The translations under genes were made by a program, and so were the position numbers. The notes below the pieces were generated by a model that worked only from the letters and a program-made list of their open reading frames with translations, made no database searches and was not told the origin of the DNA. Below are positions 1 through 5,622 of a DNA stretch of 5,874 bases, one piece after another. Each line of letters begins with the position of its first letter. Position 1 is the first letter of the stretch. This DNA is from Sphingomonas sp. UBA1000 (GTDB taxonomy: Bacteria; Pseudomonadota; Alphaproteobacteria; Sphingomonadales; Sphingomonadaceae), in the NCBI GenBank assembly GCA_002291855.1, contig DBAW01000059.1:1-5874 (forward strand). Direction: 5' to 3'.

Positions 1-38
1 GCGGGCCGGTGCCGCGACCAAACAAACAACTTCAGCCC

Positions 39-1430
39 TTACCCCTCGGGCACCAGCCCCAGCCGGACCCGGCGCAGCCAGCGGCCGACCATCAGCACCG
101 ATACCACGGCCAGCCCCGCCGCCAGCCCGATCCACACGCCCAGCCCTTCAAGCCCGGCGGGAAAGGCAAGGCCCAGCCCCACGCCCAGCCCGATCGCCCA
201 ATAGCCAAGCGCGGCATAGAGCATCGGCACTTTGGTGTCGGACAGGCCGCGCAGCATCCCCGCGCCCACCGCCTGCGCGCCGTCGACGATCTGGAAAATC
301 GCCGCGACGCCAAGGAACGAGACGGCCAGCGCCGCGACATGGGCATTGGCCGGGCCGGGTTCGATGAACAGCGCGACCAGCCGGTCGGGGATGGCGACCA
401 TCACCAGCGCCGCCACCGCCATGAAGCCGGTGCCGATGACAAGCGCCGTCCAGCCCGCGCGACCGATGGCCGCCGGATCGCGCCGCCCCGCCGCCAGCCC
501 GACCCGCACTGTCGCCGCCTGCGACAGGCCGAGCGGCACCATGAAGGTCAGCGAGGCGAGCTGGATCGCAATCGCATGGGCGGCCAGCGAATCCGGCCCG
601 ATCACGCCCATGATGAAGGCCGCGGCGCTGAACACCGTGACTTCAAGGCCCAGCGTCATCGCAATCGGCGCGCCGATCCGCCACACCTGGGCGAAACGCG
701 CCCAGTCCGCCCGCCAGAAATGGCCGAACAGATGATAGCGGCGAAAGCGCGGATGCACCGACACCACGGTCGCAAGGCCCAGGAACATCGCCGTCTGGGT
801 GATCGCGCTGCCCAGCCCGGCCCCGGCCAGCCCCATCGCCGGCAGGCCGTAAGCGCCGAAGATCAGGCCGTAGTTTACCACCGCATTGACGATGACGCCA
901 ATCACCCCGATCAGCAGCGCCCAGACCGGCCGTTCAAGCGCGGCGACAAAGGCGCGCAGCACCAGATAGCAGAGCGCGGGCAGAAACCCCCACATCAGAT
1001 AGCGGGTGAACAACGCCGCATCGCGCGCCAGATCGGGCTGCTGGCCGAGCGCGCGGAAGATCGCTTCGGCATGCCAGAGCGCAATCCAGATCGGCACCGT
1101 CAGCGCAATCGCCGCCCACATCGTCTGCCGCACCGTGCGGCGGACATCGCGCACATCATGCCGCCGCGCGCCGATGCGCTGGGCGATCAGCGGCGATGCG
1201 GCGGTGACCAGCCCCATGCCGAAGATCAGAAAGGCGATGTTGAGATTGCTGCCCAGCGCCCCCGCCGCCAGCGCGCCCGCGCCCAGCCAGCCGAGCAGCA
1301 CGACATCGGTGGTGTGGATCGCCGCCTGCGACAGGTTGGTGAGGATCATCGGGCTGGCCAGCCGCGCGGTCGCCGCCGCCTCGACACGCCAGGCCGGGGG
1401 GATGGCCGGGGCAAACATGCCCCGGCCCAT
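39..1430 (-). CDS. MATE family efflux transporter (NorM/DinF-like)
   Basis: The product is an inner-membrane antiporter of the MATE family, which uses a Na+ or H+ gradient to expel cationic drugs and toxic metabolites. From the ATG at 1430 it is 463 aa, the normal family length, and ends at TAA (39-41). It is almost wholly hydrophobic, with about 12 membrane segments in two homologous halves (roughly residues 24-185 and 250-410). Family-typical stretches include SPMILTNLSQ near the N-terminus and GLEVTVFS (about 261-268). The Glu in the latter matches the conserved acidic residue at the start of the second half in NorM proteins. Others are AAHAIAIQLASLTF, PLGLSQAATVRVG and GMLRGLSDTKVPM. The frame stays open upstream to 1634, but that extension is Arg/Gly-rich and lies inside the next gene, so it is rejected. 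ATG 1418 is an alternative start; neither start has a good Shine-Dalgarno. The gene lies 74 bp downstream of the AIM24 gene in the same direction, so co-transcription is possible. The substrate cannot be told from sequence. Confidence 0.93.
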   Translation of the reverse strand: MGRGMFAPAIPPAWRVEAAATARLASPMILTNLSQAAIHTTDVVLLGWLGAGALAAGALGSNLNIAFLIFGMGLVTAASPLIAQRIGARRHDVRDVRRTVRQTMWAAIALTVPIWIALWHAEAIFRALGQQPDLARDAALFTRYLMWGFLPALCYLVLRAFVAALERPVWALLIGVIGVIVNAVVNYGLIFGAYGLPAMGLAGAGLGSAITQTAMFLGLATVVSVHPRFRRYHLFGHFWRADWARFAQVWRIGAPIAMTLGLEVTVFSAAAFIMGVIGPDSLAAHAIAIQLASLTFMVPLGLSQAATVRVGLAAGRRDPAAIGRAGWTALVIGTGFMAVAALVMVAIPDRLVALFIEPGPANAHVAALAVSFLGVAAIFQIVDGAQAVGAGMLRGLSDTKVPMLYAALGYWAIGLGVGLGLAFPAGLEGLGVWIGLAAGLAVVSVLMVGRWLRRVRLGLVPEG

Positions 1431-1450
1431 AAAGGGTTTTTTCGTCAAAT

Positions 1451-1479
1451 GCGCGGCCAAATCACAGGCCCGGCCGCGC
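1451..1479 (-). repeat. Inverted repeat between AIM24 and MATE genes
   Basis: A perfect 8-bp inverted repeat (GCGCGGCC at 1451-1458, GGCCGCGC at 1472-1479) with a 13-nt loop lies just after the AIM24 stop codon on the minus strand. It could form a hairpin in that mRNA, but no U-tract follows in the minus direction (the next bases read ATTTGACG). It is therefore not a convincing intrinsic terminator. It might stabilise or attenuate a bicistronic message. Confidence 0.35.
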
Positions 1480-1504
1480 CCGCTTATGCCGCGCCACCGG
1501 CGGC

Positions 1505-2332
1505 TCAGTCGTTGCCGCCGATCAGGTCGCCCAGCCCGCCCAGCACCGATCCCTCGCCGCGATTCTGCCCGCGCCCGCCGGCGGCGGCCAGCATCCGCCC
1601 GGCCAGACGGGAGAAGGGCAGCGACTGGATCCACACCTTGCCCGGCCCGGTCAGGCGGGCAAAGAACAGCCCTTCGCCGCCGAACAGCACGCTGCGCACG
1701 CCGCCCGCCGTCACCAGATCGAAATCGACGCTGGACGTCAGCGCGGCAATGCAGCCGGTGTCGACATGGATCTCTTCGCCCGGGGCCAGTTCGCGCTCGA
1801 CCACGGTGCCGCCCATCTGCACGAACACCCAGCCATCGCCCTCCAGCTTCTGCATGATGAAGCCTTCGCCGCCGAACAGCCCGGTCAGCACCCGGCGCTG
1901 GAAATGCAGGCCGATCGACACCCCCTTGGCGGCGGCGAGAAACGCATCCTTCTGGCAGATCAGCGTGCCGCCGACCTCGTCCAGCCGGATCGGCAGGATC
2001 GATCCCGGCGTGGGCGCGGCAAAGGCCACGCGCGCCTTGCCCGATCCGTTGTGGGTGAAGACGGTGGTGAACAGGCTTTCGCCGGTGATCAGCCGCTTGC
2101 CCGCGCCCAGCAGCTTGCCCATGAAGCCGCCATCGCTGCCGCCGCTGCCGTCGCCGAACACCGTCGTCATGTCGATGCTGGCATCTTTCCAGACGAGCGC
2201 GCCCGCCTCGGCCACCGCGCTTTCGCCGGGATCAAGCTCGATCTCGACGAATTGCAGTTCCTGCCCCTTGATCTCGAAATCAATGTCGTCGGCGATGCCG
2301 GACCGGCGATGGTGCTGCCACGGGCTTTGCAT
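1505..2332 (-). CDS. AIM24 / TIGR00266 family protein
   Basis: This is a 275-aa protein of the AIM24 family, named after a yeast mitochondrial protein. Bacterial members are widespread but their biochemical role is not established, and none is assigned here. The family fold is a glycine-rich beta structure with repeated motifs. Visible examples are ELDPGESAVAEAGALVWKD (about 32-50), GESLFTTVFTH (84-94), FGGEGFIMQKLEGDGWVFVQ (153-172), ELAPGEEIHVDTGCIAAL (181-198) and LFGGEGLFFARLTGPGKVWIQSLPF (216-240). A Gly/Ser-rich loop (GDGSGGSDGGF) follows residue 59. The C-terminus, after residue 245, is Ala/Gly-rich and probably disordered. There is no signal peptide or membrane segment. The start at 2332 is well supported: GAGGGAGA (2341-2348) lies 8 nt upstream. 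The reading frame continues open to 2815, but that part is an artefact of high GC running into the divergent mucR-like gene. The MATE gene follows in the same direction. Confidence 0.9.
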   Translation of the reverse strand: MQSPWQHHRRSGIADDIDFEIKGQELQFVEIELDPGESAVAEAGALVWKDASIDMTTVFGDGSGGSDGGFMGKLLGAGKRLITGESLFTTVFTHNGSGKARVAFAAPTPGSILPIRLDEVGGTLICQKDAFLAAAKGVSIGLHFQRRVLTGLFGGEGFIMQKLEGDGWVFVQMGGTVVERELAPGEEIHVDTGCIAALTSSVDFDLVTAGGVRSVLFGGEGLFFARLTGPGKVWIQSLPFSRLAGRMLAAAGGRGQNRGEGSVLGGLGDLIGGND

Positions 2333-2555
2333 GATCTGGGTCTCCCTCAACCTGGTGGCGGCTGTTGTAGAGCGGTTCGGGTTGCAGGGAAATGACGCCG
2401 CGCCGCGCCCGTCGCCGCCAGTCGCCCCCGCCCCGACAACTGGCGAAGCGGCCGCCTGGCAGGCGGATTGTTCGTAAAAAGGACAGTCCTGCGGCATTTC
2501 CATATGTTGACGGTCATGACAACGGTCGACACAATACATCCAGATTGGAGGAAAC
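2333..2555. promoter_or_regulatory. Divergent intergenic region, AIM24 / mucR-like
   Basis: This 223-bp spacer separates the start codons of two divergent genes and must hold both promoters. Three small inverted repeats are visible. CGCCAGT (2416-2422) pairs with ACTGGCG (2439-2445). CCGCCT (2452-2457) pairs with AGGCGG (2461-2466) around a GGC loop. AGGAC-A-GTCCT (2480-2490) is a compact palindrome placed just upstream of the mucR-like -35 box, a position suited to an operator. For the AIM24 gene only a weak minus-strand -10 candidate (TACAAC, 2364-2369) is seen. The long plus-strand reading frame crossing this region is antisense shadow. Confidence 0.5.
2507..2535 (+). promoter_or_regulatory. 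Candidate sigma-70 promoter of mucR-like gene
   Basis: A -35 box TTGACG (2507-2512) is followed, after a 17-bp spacer, by a -10-like CACAAT (2530-2535; 4 of 6 matches to TATAAT). Transcription would start near 2542, giving a very short leader that just covers the Shine-Dalgarno GGAGGAA. The strong -35 and ideal spacing make this the best candidate in the spacer, but the -10 is imperfect. Confidence 0.5.
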
Positions 2556-3041
2556 ATGACGGAAACCGATTTGTCGCCGAACATGATCGAACTGGCGACC
2601 GAACTGACGATTGCCTGGCTGAACAACCCGAACAACCGCGCGGGCGCGGAAGACGTGCCGGCCTTTCTGCACAAGATGCATGCGACGCTGAACGGCCTGT
2701 CGGCGCGCGACGACCAGCCGGGCGACACCGCAGTCGAAGGCGGCGCGGAACCGGCGGTGTCGGTGCGCAAGTCGCTGGCGTCGAAGGACGTGATCATCTC
2801 GCTGATCGACGGCAAGCCCTATAAGTCGCTGAAGCGCCATCTGGCGCGCCACGGCCTGACGCCGGAACAGTATCGCGAGCGTTACAAGCTGAAGCCGGAT
2901 TACCCGATGGTCGCGGAAAATTATGCGAAGCAGCGCCGCGACCTCGCGCTCAAGATCGGCCTCGGCTCCAAGGGCCGCGCCGCCCGCGCCGCCCAGCGCG
3001 CCGCCGCCGGCAAAACCAGCCGCGCCAAGCAGCAGGGCTGA
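2556..3041 (+). CDS. MucR/Ros family transcriptional regulator, zinc-ligand-less variant
   Basis: This is a 161-aa DNA-binding regulator of the Ros/MucR family. These proteins control exopolysaccharide, virulence and cell-cycle genes in alphaproteobacteria and often repress themselves; the targets here are unknown. The N-terminal helix (LSPNMIELATELTIAWLNNP, residues 6-25) matches the family oligomerisation region. The DNA-binding core runs from about residue 68 to 124: SVRKSLASKD, then GKPYKSLKRHLARHGLTPEQ, then YRERYKLKPDYPMVAENYA. Where classical Ros has C-x2-C-x9-H, this protein has S82-x2-D85-x9-H95, with H99 beyond, so both cysteines are lost. The His residues and the surrounding helix are kept, which fits a fold that does not need zinc. 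The C-terminus (about 135-161) is rich in Ala, Lys and Arg, a basic tail. The start is fixed by GGAGGAA directly upstream of ATG 2556. The gene is monocistronic: it has its own promoter and is closed by a strong terminator. Confidence 0.92.
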   Translation: MTETDLSPNMIELATELTIAWLNNPNNRAGAEDVPAFLHKMHATLNGLSARDDQPGDTAVEGGAEPAVSVRKSLASKDVIISLIDGKPYKSLKRHLARHGLTPEQYRERYKLKPDYPMVAENYAKQRRDLALKIGLGSKGRAARAAQRAAAGKTSRAKQQG

Positions 3042-3087
3042 ACCGGACACTGCCCGGCTAACCCCGGGCCAGACGCATCACCCCGGA

Positions 3088-3122
3088 GAGGCGGTGGCCA
3101 AATGGCTGCCGCCTCTTTTTTT
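3088..3122 (+). terminator. Intrinsic terminator of the mucR-like gene
   Basis: A 12-bp stem, GAGGCGGTGGCC (3088-3099) with GGCTGCCGCCTC (3104-3115), contains two central G-U wobbles and closes an AAAT tetraloop. It is followed at once by seven T residues (3116-3122). It sits 46 bp after the stop codon. This is a textbook rho-independent terminator and marks the left limit of the ancestral locus. Confidence 0.93.
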
Positions 3123-3158
3123 GATGGTCACAAAACAGTCGATAAGCATCGAGTAGGT

Positions 3159-3343
3159 TGAAGCGGACCTGTTTCCCTGACTGTTGCCAGTCAGAGATAG
3201 AATCTCGCTCCTTGATGATGTTTTTGGTGGGATGGAAACGTGTCTGGGGACGTGCCCGCAGACACGCAGACCGGCGGGGTCTTCCCGCCCAGTTTCGAAT
3301 GTGGCCTGACGGTGTTGTAGTCGTGCTGCCAGGCGGCGAGCAC
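3159..3343 (-). mobile_element. IS3-family insertion sequence remnant (3' end)
   Basis: This fragment carries the tail of an IS3-family transposase gene on the minus strand (3191-3343) plus a probable right-end sequence. Read on the plus strand, the outer end begins TGAAGCGGACCTGTTTCCC (from 3159), and TG...CA ends are typical for IS3 elements. Inside it is a 7-bp hairpin, CTGACTG-TTGC-CAGTCAG (3177-3194). No matching opposite end or clear target-site duplication was found to the right, so the element is truncated. The exact outer boundary at 3159 is a guess from the TG dinucleotide. Confidence 0.6.
3191..3343 (-). pseudogene. IS3-family transposase (OrfB, DDE) C-terminal fragment
   Basis: Reading the minus strand from 3343, the frame gives VLAAWQHDYNTVRPHSKLGG followed by KTP. 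This is the hallmark C-terminal end of IS3-family OrfB integrases (W..DYN..RPHS.LGG.TP), just past the catalytic Glu. The same frame ends KHHQGARFYL-stop (TGA at 3191-3193). The stretch between these in that frame does not look like the family. A neighbouring frame there reads AGLRVCGHVPRHVSIPP, which fits the usual G-H-x-P-R-H-V-x-I-P pattern. Two compensating single-base indels are therefore inferred, one near CCCCG (about 3274) and one at or near the A5 run (about 3222-3226). The fragment has no start and no catalytic residues and is inactive. Confidence 0.72.
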
Positions 3344-3348
3344 GCCCC

Positions 3349-3377
3349 CTGACCTCGGGTGGTGACGACTCTATGAT
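3349..3377 (+). promoter_or_regulatory. Candidate promoter of the restriction-modification cassette
   Basis: A -35-like CTGACC (3349-3354) and a -10-like TATGAT (3372-3377; 5 of 6 matches to TATAAT) are separated by exactly 17 bp. Transcription would start near 3384, about 46 nt before the methyltransferase ATG at 3430. The box begins 6 bp beyond the last recognisable IS codon. A 7-bp inverted repeat, ACCTCGG (3352-3358) with CCGAGGT (3410-3416), links the -35/spacer region to the ribosome binding site. It may be chance. Confidence 0.45.
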
Positions 3378-3429
3378 CAGGCATTAAGCTGCTTTTCGCC
3401 GCCCCCGAACCGAGGTGGACGTTCACTTT

Positions 3430-4623
3430 ATGTTCTGCGATAAGCCAAATATGCAAGGTCAGTTTTACGAGTTCTTCGCTGGAGCAGGGATGGCGCGGGC
3501 CGGCTTGGGTGCGGGCTGGCAATGTTTGTTTGCCAACGACATCGATCTCAAGAAGGCGGCTACATACGAAACAAATTGGCAGACTGGAGTGATGAAGGCA
3601 GCTGACGTTAAGTCCTTACGCCCGTCTGACCTGCCGGGTCGCGCCGATCTAGCATGGGCCTCCTTTCCCTGCCAAGATTTGTCCCTTGCCGGAGGTGGGG
3701 CTGGACTTAAGGGCGAGCGATCTGGGGTTTTCTGGCCATTTTGGCGTCTTATGCAGAGACTCCAAAAAGAGGGACGTGCTCCGAACATCATTGCTCTGGA
3801 GAACGTTGCGGCGACCCTAACATCCCACGGCGGCAAAGACTTCGAGGCCCTCTGTTTAGCCCTAGTGGAGGGAGGTTATCGGATTGGAGCACGTGTGATC
3901 GATGCCGCCCTCTTCGTCCCGCAATCTCGGCCTAGGATGTTCCTCATCGGAGTACACAAAAGCGTTCCGATTCCTGCCCATCTCCTCACCCCATCAGCCT
4001 CTCTGGTGGGAGTCGACAAGCATGTAAGTGCGGCAATCGATCGGTTGAACCTAGCGGCCAAGACAAACAGCGAACTTGTGCGCGTGATTGACAACTGGCT
4101 AAATTGGCACCTTCCAGAACCTCAAGCTGAGCTTCCAACGCTCGAAAGCATCATTGAGACTGATCCAATTGACGTGGAGTGGCATACCGAGGTTGAGACC
4201 CGGACCCTGATTGACAGGATGAGTGATCTCAATCGTAGCAAGGTGGAAAAGGCCCGCGAAGCTGGGATTAGGATGTATGGCACCGCCTATCGTAGGACGC
4301 GGGTCCAGAAGGGGGTTAAGTCGGTACGTACTGAGGTAAGGTTCGACGGAATTGCGGGTTGTCTCCGCACTCCCTCTGGTGGTTCGAGCCGTCAGATCGT
4401 TGTCGAAATCAAAGGCCGGAAGACTCGTTCGCGGCTCATGACGCCCCGAGAAGCCGCACGGCTAATGGGCCTTGAAGAAAGCTATAAGCTGCCGGACGTC
4501 TACAATGAGGCATACCACTTGATAGGGGATGGAGTCGCGGTGCCGGTCGTGAACTACCTGAGGCAGAATCTGTTCGATCCACTTCTACTGCAAATTCGTA
4601 GTGAGGCGAGGCAAGCAGCATGA
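3430..4623 (+). CDS. C5-cytosine-specific DNA methyltransferase
   Basis: The protein transfers a methyl group from S-adenosylmethionine to carbon 5 of cytosine in a specific DNA site, probably protecting host DNA from the partner nuclease. From ATG 3430 it is 397 aa, a usual size for Type II enzymes. The motifs occur in canonical order: I, FYEFFAGAGMARAGLG (12-27, SAM binding); IV, FPCQDLSLAG (79-88, catalytic Cys81); VI, ENV (124-126); VIII, QSRPR (165-169). A target-recognition region follows (about 180-330, including FDGIAGCLRTPSGGSSRQ), then IX, RLMTPREAARLMG (335-347), and X, IGDGVAVPVV (365-374). In motif X the usual GNSV is GDGV. The recognition site cannot be read from sequence. GAGGTGG (3412-3418) lies 11 nt before ATG 3430; GTG 3415 and ATG 3451 are other possible starts. 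The stop overlaps the next start as ATGA. Codon use (TTA, AGG, AGA, ATT) is unlike the flanking GC-rich genes, which suggests horizontal acquisition. Confidence 0.93.
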   Translation: MFCDKPNMQGQFYEFFAGAGMARAGLGAGWQCLFANDIDLKKAATYETNWQTGVMKAADVKSLRPSDLPGRADLAWASFPCQDLSLAGGGAGLKGERSGVFWPFWRLMQRLQKEGRAPNIIALENVAATLTSHGGKDFEALCLALVEGGYRIGARVIDAALFVPQSRPRMFLIGVHKSVPIPAHLLTPSASLVGVDKHVSAAIDRLNLAAKTNSELVRVIDNWLNWHLPEPQAELPTLESIIETDPIDVEWHTEVETRTLIDRMSDLNRSKVEKAREAGIRMYGTAYRRTRVQKGVKSVRTEVRFDGIAGCLRTPSGGSSRQIVVEIKGRKTRSRLMTPREAARLMGLEESYKLPDVYNEAYHLIGDGVAVPVVNYLRQNLFDPLLLQIRSEARQAA

Positions 4624-5477
4624 GCGTCATCCCGTGCTCAGCGAATGAGGAGCTTCGCGAGAGGATTGTTGCATTTGCAGAGGTGCTAAAGACCCAAGCC
4701 CATCTTCTTGGCGATCATGACCTAGACGAGCAGAACTTCTATGATAGCGGATTGTTTCGGGGCGCAATCGAGCGGATTAGAGGCCAATTCTCAGCTACCA
4801 TGCGAGAGAAGCGCGAATTTGCTGCTCACGTCCTGAACTGGCTTCAGGAGAGGGGGCTGATCCTTGCGTGGGACTCCGCCGGTGAGGCGAACAGGCACGA
4901 CTACGTGGTTGAACTGCCTTCTCGTCGAATTTGCGCCATCGAGCTAAAGGGCTGCTTGGATGGCAACAACACCAACATCTTCGAACGCCCCCCACACTGT
5001 CACGAATTCGTCCTTTGGTCGGTATGCACCAATCCGGGTGCCAATCCTCGCCATAATGTCTGGTCAGGCATCCACACCCGCTTGTCGGCGGAAATCATCG
5101 AGCGAAGCCAACGCGTGGACGGCCTTATCGTGTGGGACATGGTTTGCGGAACGATCGGAAGGCCTTGTCCGAAACTGGAGATAGATCAGTTGCGAGCCAC
5201 GATCGTCGGTCCATTTCAGCTACCACCGCCATGCATCTATCTATTTCCCGCAACCATCCCGTCGCCAAGAAACAATCCTGCACCGCCGCCCCAAAGAACA
5301 GAGGATGTTGAGTTTCTTCAGATCTTACATGCGGCTTTCGGAGGTCGGCCAGAGGAGATCAACCGGGTAGCGTTCGAGGTTGCGTATTCTGGCGTCGATG
5401 TCGTTAGGACGACAACGGTGGAGCGAGCCGGCGTGGTCGTTCATCAGAGCAACCCGACGCCCATCCGCAGAGCGTAG
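4620..5477 (+). CDS. Putative Type II restriction endonuclease, PD-(D/E)xK-like
   Basis: This 285-aa protein is not recognised as a named restriction enzyme family. Its start overlaps the methyltransferase stop by 4 bp (ATGA), with GAGG (4608-4611) 8 nt upstream, so the two are translationally coupled. Residues 92-112 (HDYVVELPSRR, then ICAIELKGC) give D94-x13-E108-x-K110. The spacing, and the hydrophobic strands flanking both acidic positions, fit a PD-(D/E)xK nuclease core, in which Asp and Glu bind Mg2+ and Lys assists hydrolysis. N-terminal to this, residues 8-80 are mainly charged helix (ELRERIVAFAEVLK; FAAHVLNWLQERG). After it come a Gly/Asn loop (DGNNTN) and WSGIHTRLSAEIIERSQRVDG (148-168), with VWDMVCGTIGRPCPK (171-185). 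A proline-rich linker (about 200-225) leads to a C-terminal segment (227-285). Position beside the methyltransferase is the main support for a restriction role. A non-restriction nuclease, or an accessory protein, remains possible. Confidence 0.7.
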   Translation: MSVIPCSANEELRERIVAFAEVLKTQAHLLGDHDLDEQNFYDSGLFRGAIERIRGQFSATMREKREFAAHVLNWLQERGLILAWDSAGEANRHDYVVELPSRRICAIELKGCLDGNNTNIFERPPHCHEFVLWSVCTNPGANPRHNVWSGIHTRLSAEIIERSQRVDGLIVWDMVCGTIGRPCPKLEIDQLRATIVGPFQLPPPCIYLFPATIPSPRNNPAPPPQRTEDVEFLQILHAAFGGRPEEINRVAFEVAYSGVDVVRTTTVERAGVVVHQSNPTPIRRA

Positions 5478-5505
5478 GCGCAACTACGCCATAACGCCGT
5501 TAAAC

Positions 5506-5580
5506 TGGCTGGGGCGGCAGGATTCGAACCTGCGCATGCCGGTACCAAAAACCGGTGCCTTACCGCTTGGCGACGCCCCA
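5506..5580 (-). tRNA. tRNA-Gln(UUG)
   Basis: On the minus strand the 75-nt gene folds as a full cloverleaf. The acceptor stem is TGGGGCG with CGCCCCA, the D-arm is GCCAAGCGGTAAGGC, and the anticodon arm is CCGGT-TTTTGGT-ACCGG with anticodon TTG. The variable loop is CATGC, and the T-arm is GCAGG-TTCGAAT-CCTGC. It ends with discriminator G and an encoded CCA (5506-5508). The U1-A72 acceptor end and the short D-stem are usual for bacterial tRNA-Gln. It reads CAA codons. Its 3' end faces the end of the putative endonuclease gene 28 bp away, so the two converge. tRNA 3' ends are common integration sites, but no duplicate of this end is seen in the window. Confidence 0.97.
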
Positions 5581-5594
5581 GCAGGCGAGCGGCG

Positions 5595-5622
5595 CTTATA
5601 GCTGCCGCTGCGCCGGTGAAAA
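5595..5622 (-). promoter_or_regulatory. Promoter of tRNA-Gln
   Basis: On the minus strand a -35-like TTTTCA (5617-5622) precedes a strong -10 TATAAG (5595-5600) by a 16-bp spacer. Transcription would start near 5589, about 9 nt before the mature tRNA 5' end. The stretch after the -10 is GC-rich (CGCCGC), as in stable-RNA promoters subject to stringent control. That regulatory reading is inferred from the base composition alone. Confidence 0.6.

Noticed and set aside
1..38. Left edge, downstream of the MATE gene
   Set aside because: Too short to judge; no hairpin, gene end or RNA signature was seen.
1442..1447. Minus-strand TTGACG as a -35 box for the MATE gene
   Set aside because: No -10-like sequence lies at a workable distance before the start codon.
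1431..1634. N-terminal extension of the MATE frame
   Set aside because: The added residues are Arg/Gly-rich, unlike any transporter N-terminus, and come from DNA encoding the AIM24 C-terminus.
9..2477. Very long plus-strand open frame (822 codons) opposite the MATE and AIM24 genes
   Set aside because: Its translation is His/Arg/Pro/Gln-rich low-complexity sequence typical of the antisense of GC-rich genes. It matches no family, crosses two genes and an intergenic region, and the minus strand encodes clear protein families instead.
2333..2815. N-terminal extension of the AIM24 frame
   Set aside because: A strong ribosome binding site precedes ATG 2332, the usual family length is reached from there, and the extension runs antisense through the mucR-like gene.
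3400..3424. Opposite IS end at GGTGGACGTTCA (3414-3425)
   Set aside because: It resembles the inverse of the right-end TGAAGCGGACC only loosely, with several mismatches and no flanking direct repeat. It also overlaps the methyltransferase ribosome binding site.
3058..3522. Minus-strand 154-codon frame across the IS remnant
   Set aside because: It is in a different frame from the recognisable transposase residues and spans the methyltransferase start region; no family resemblance.
5506..5530. tRNA-Gln 3' end as an attachment site with a matching repeat at the left end of the cassette
   Set aside because: Nothing in 3042-3430 matches the tRNA 3' end, and no integrase is present in the window, so an att pair cannot be supported.
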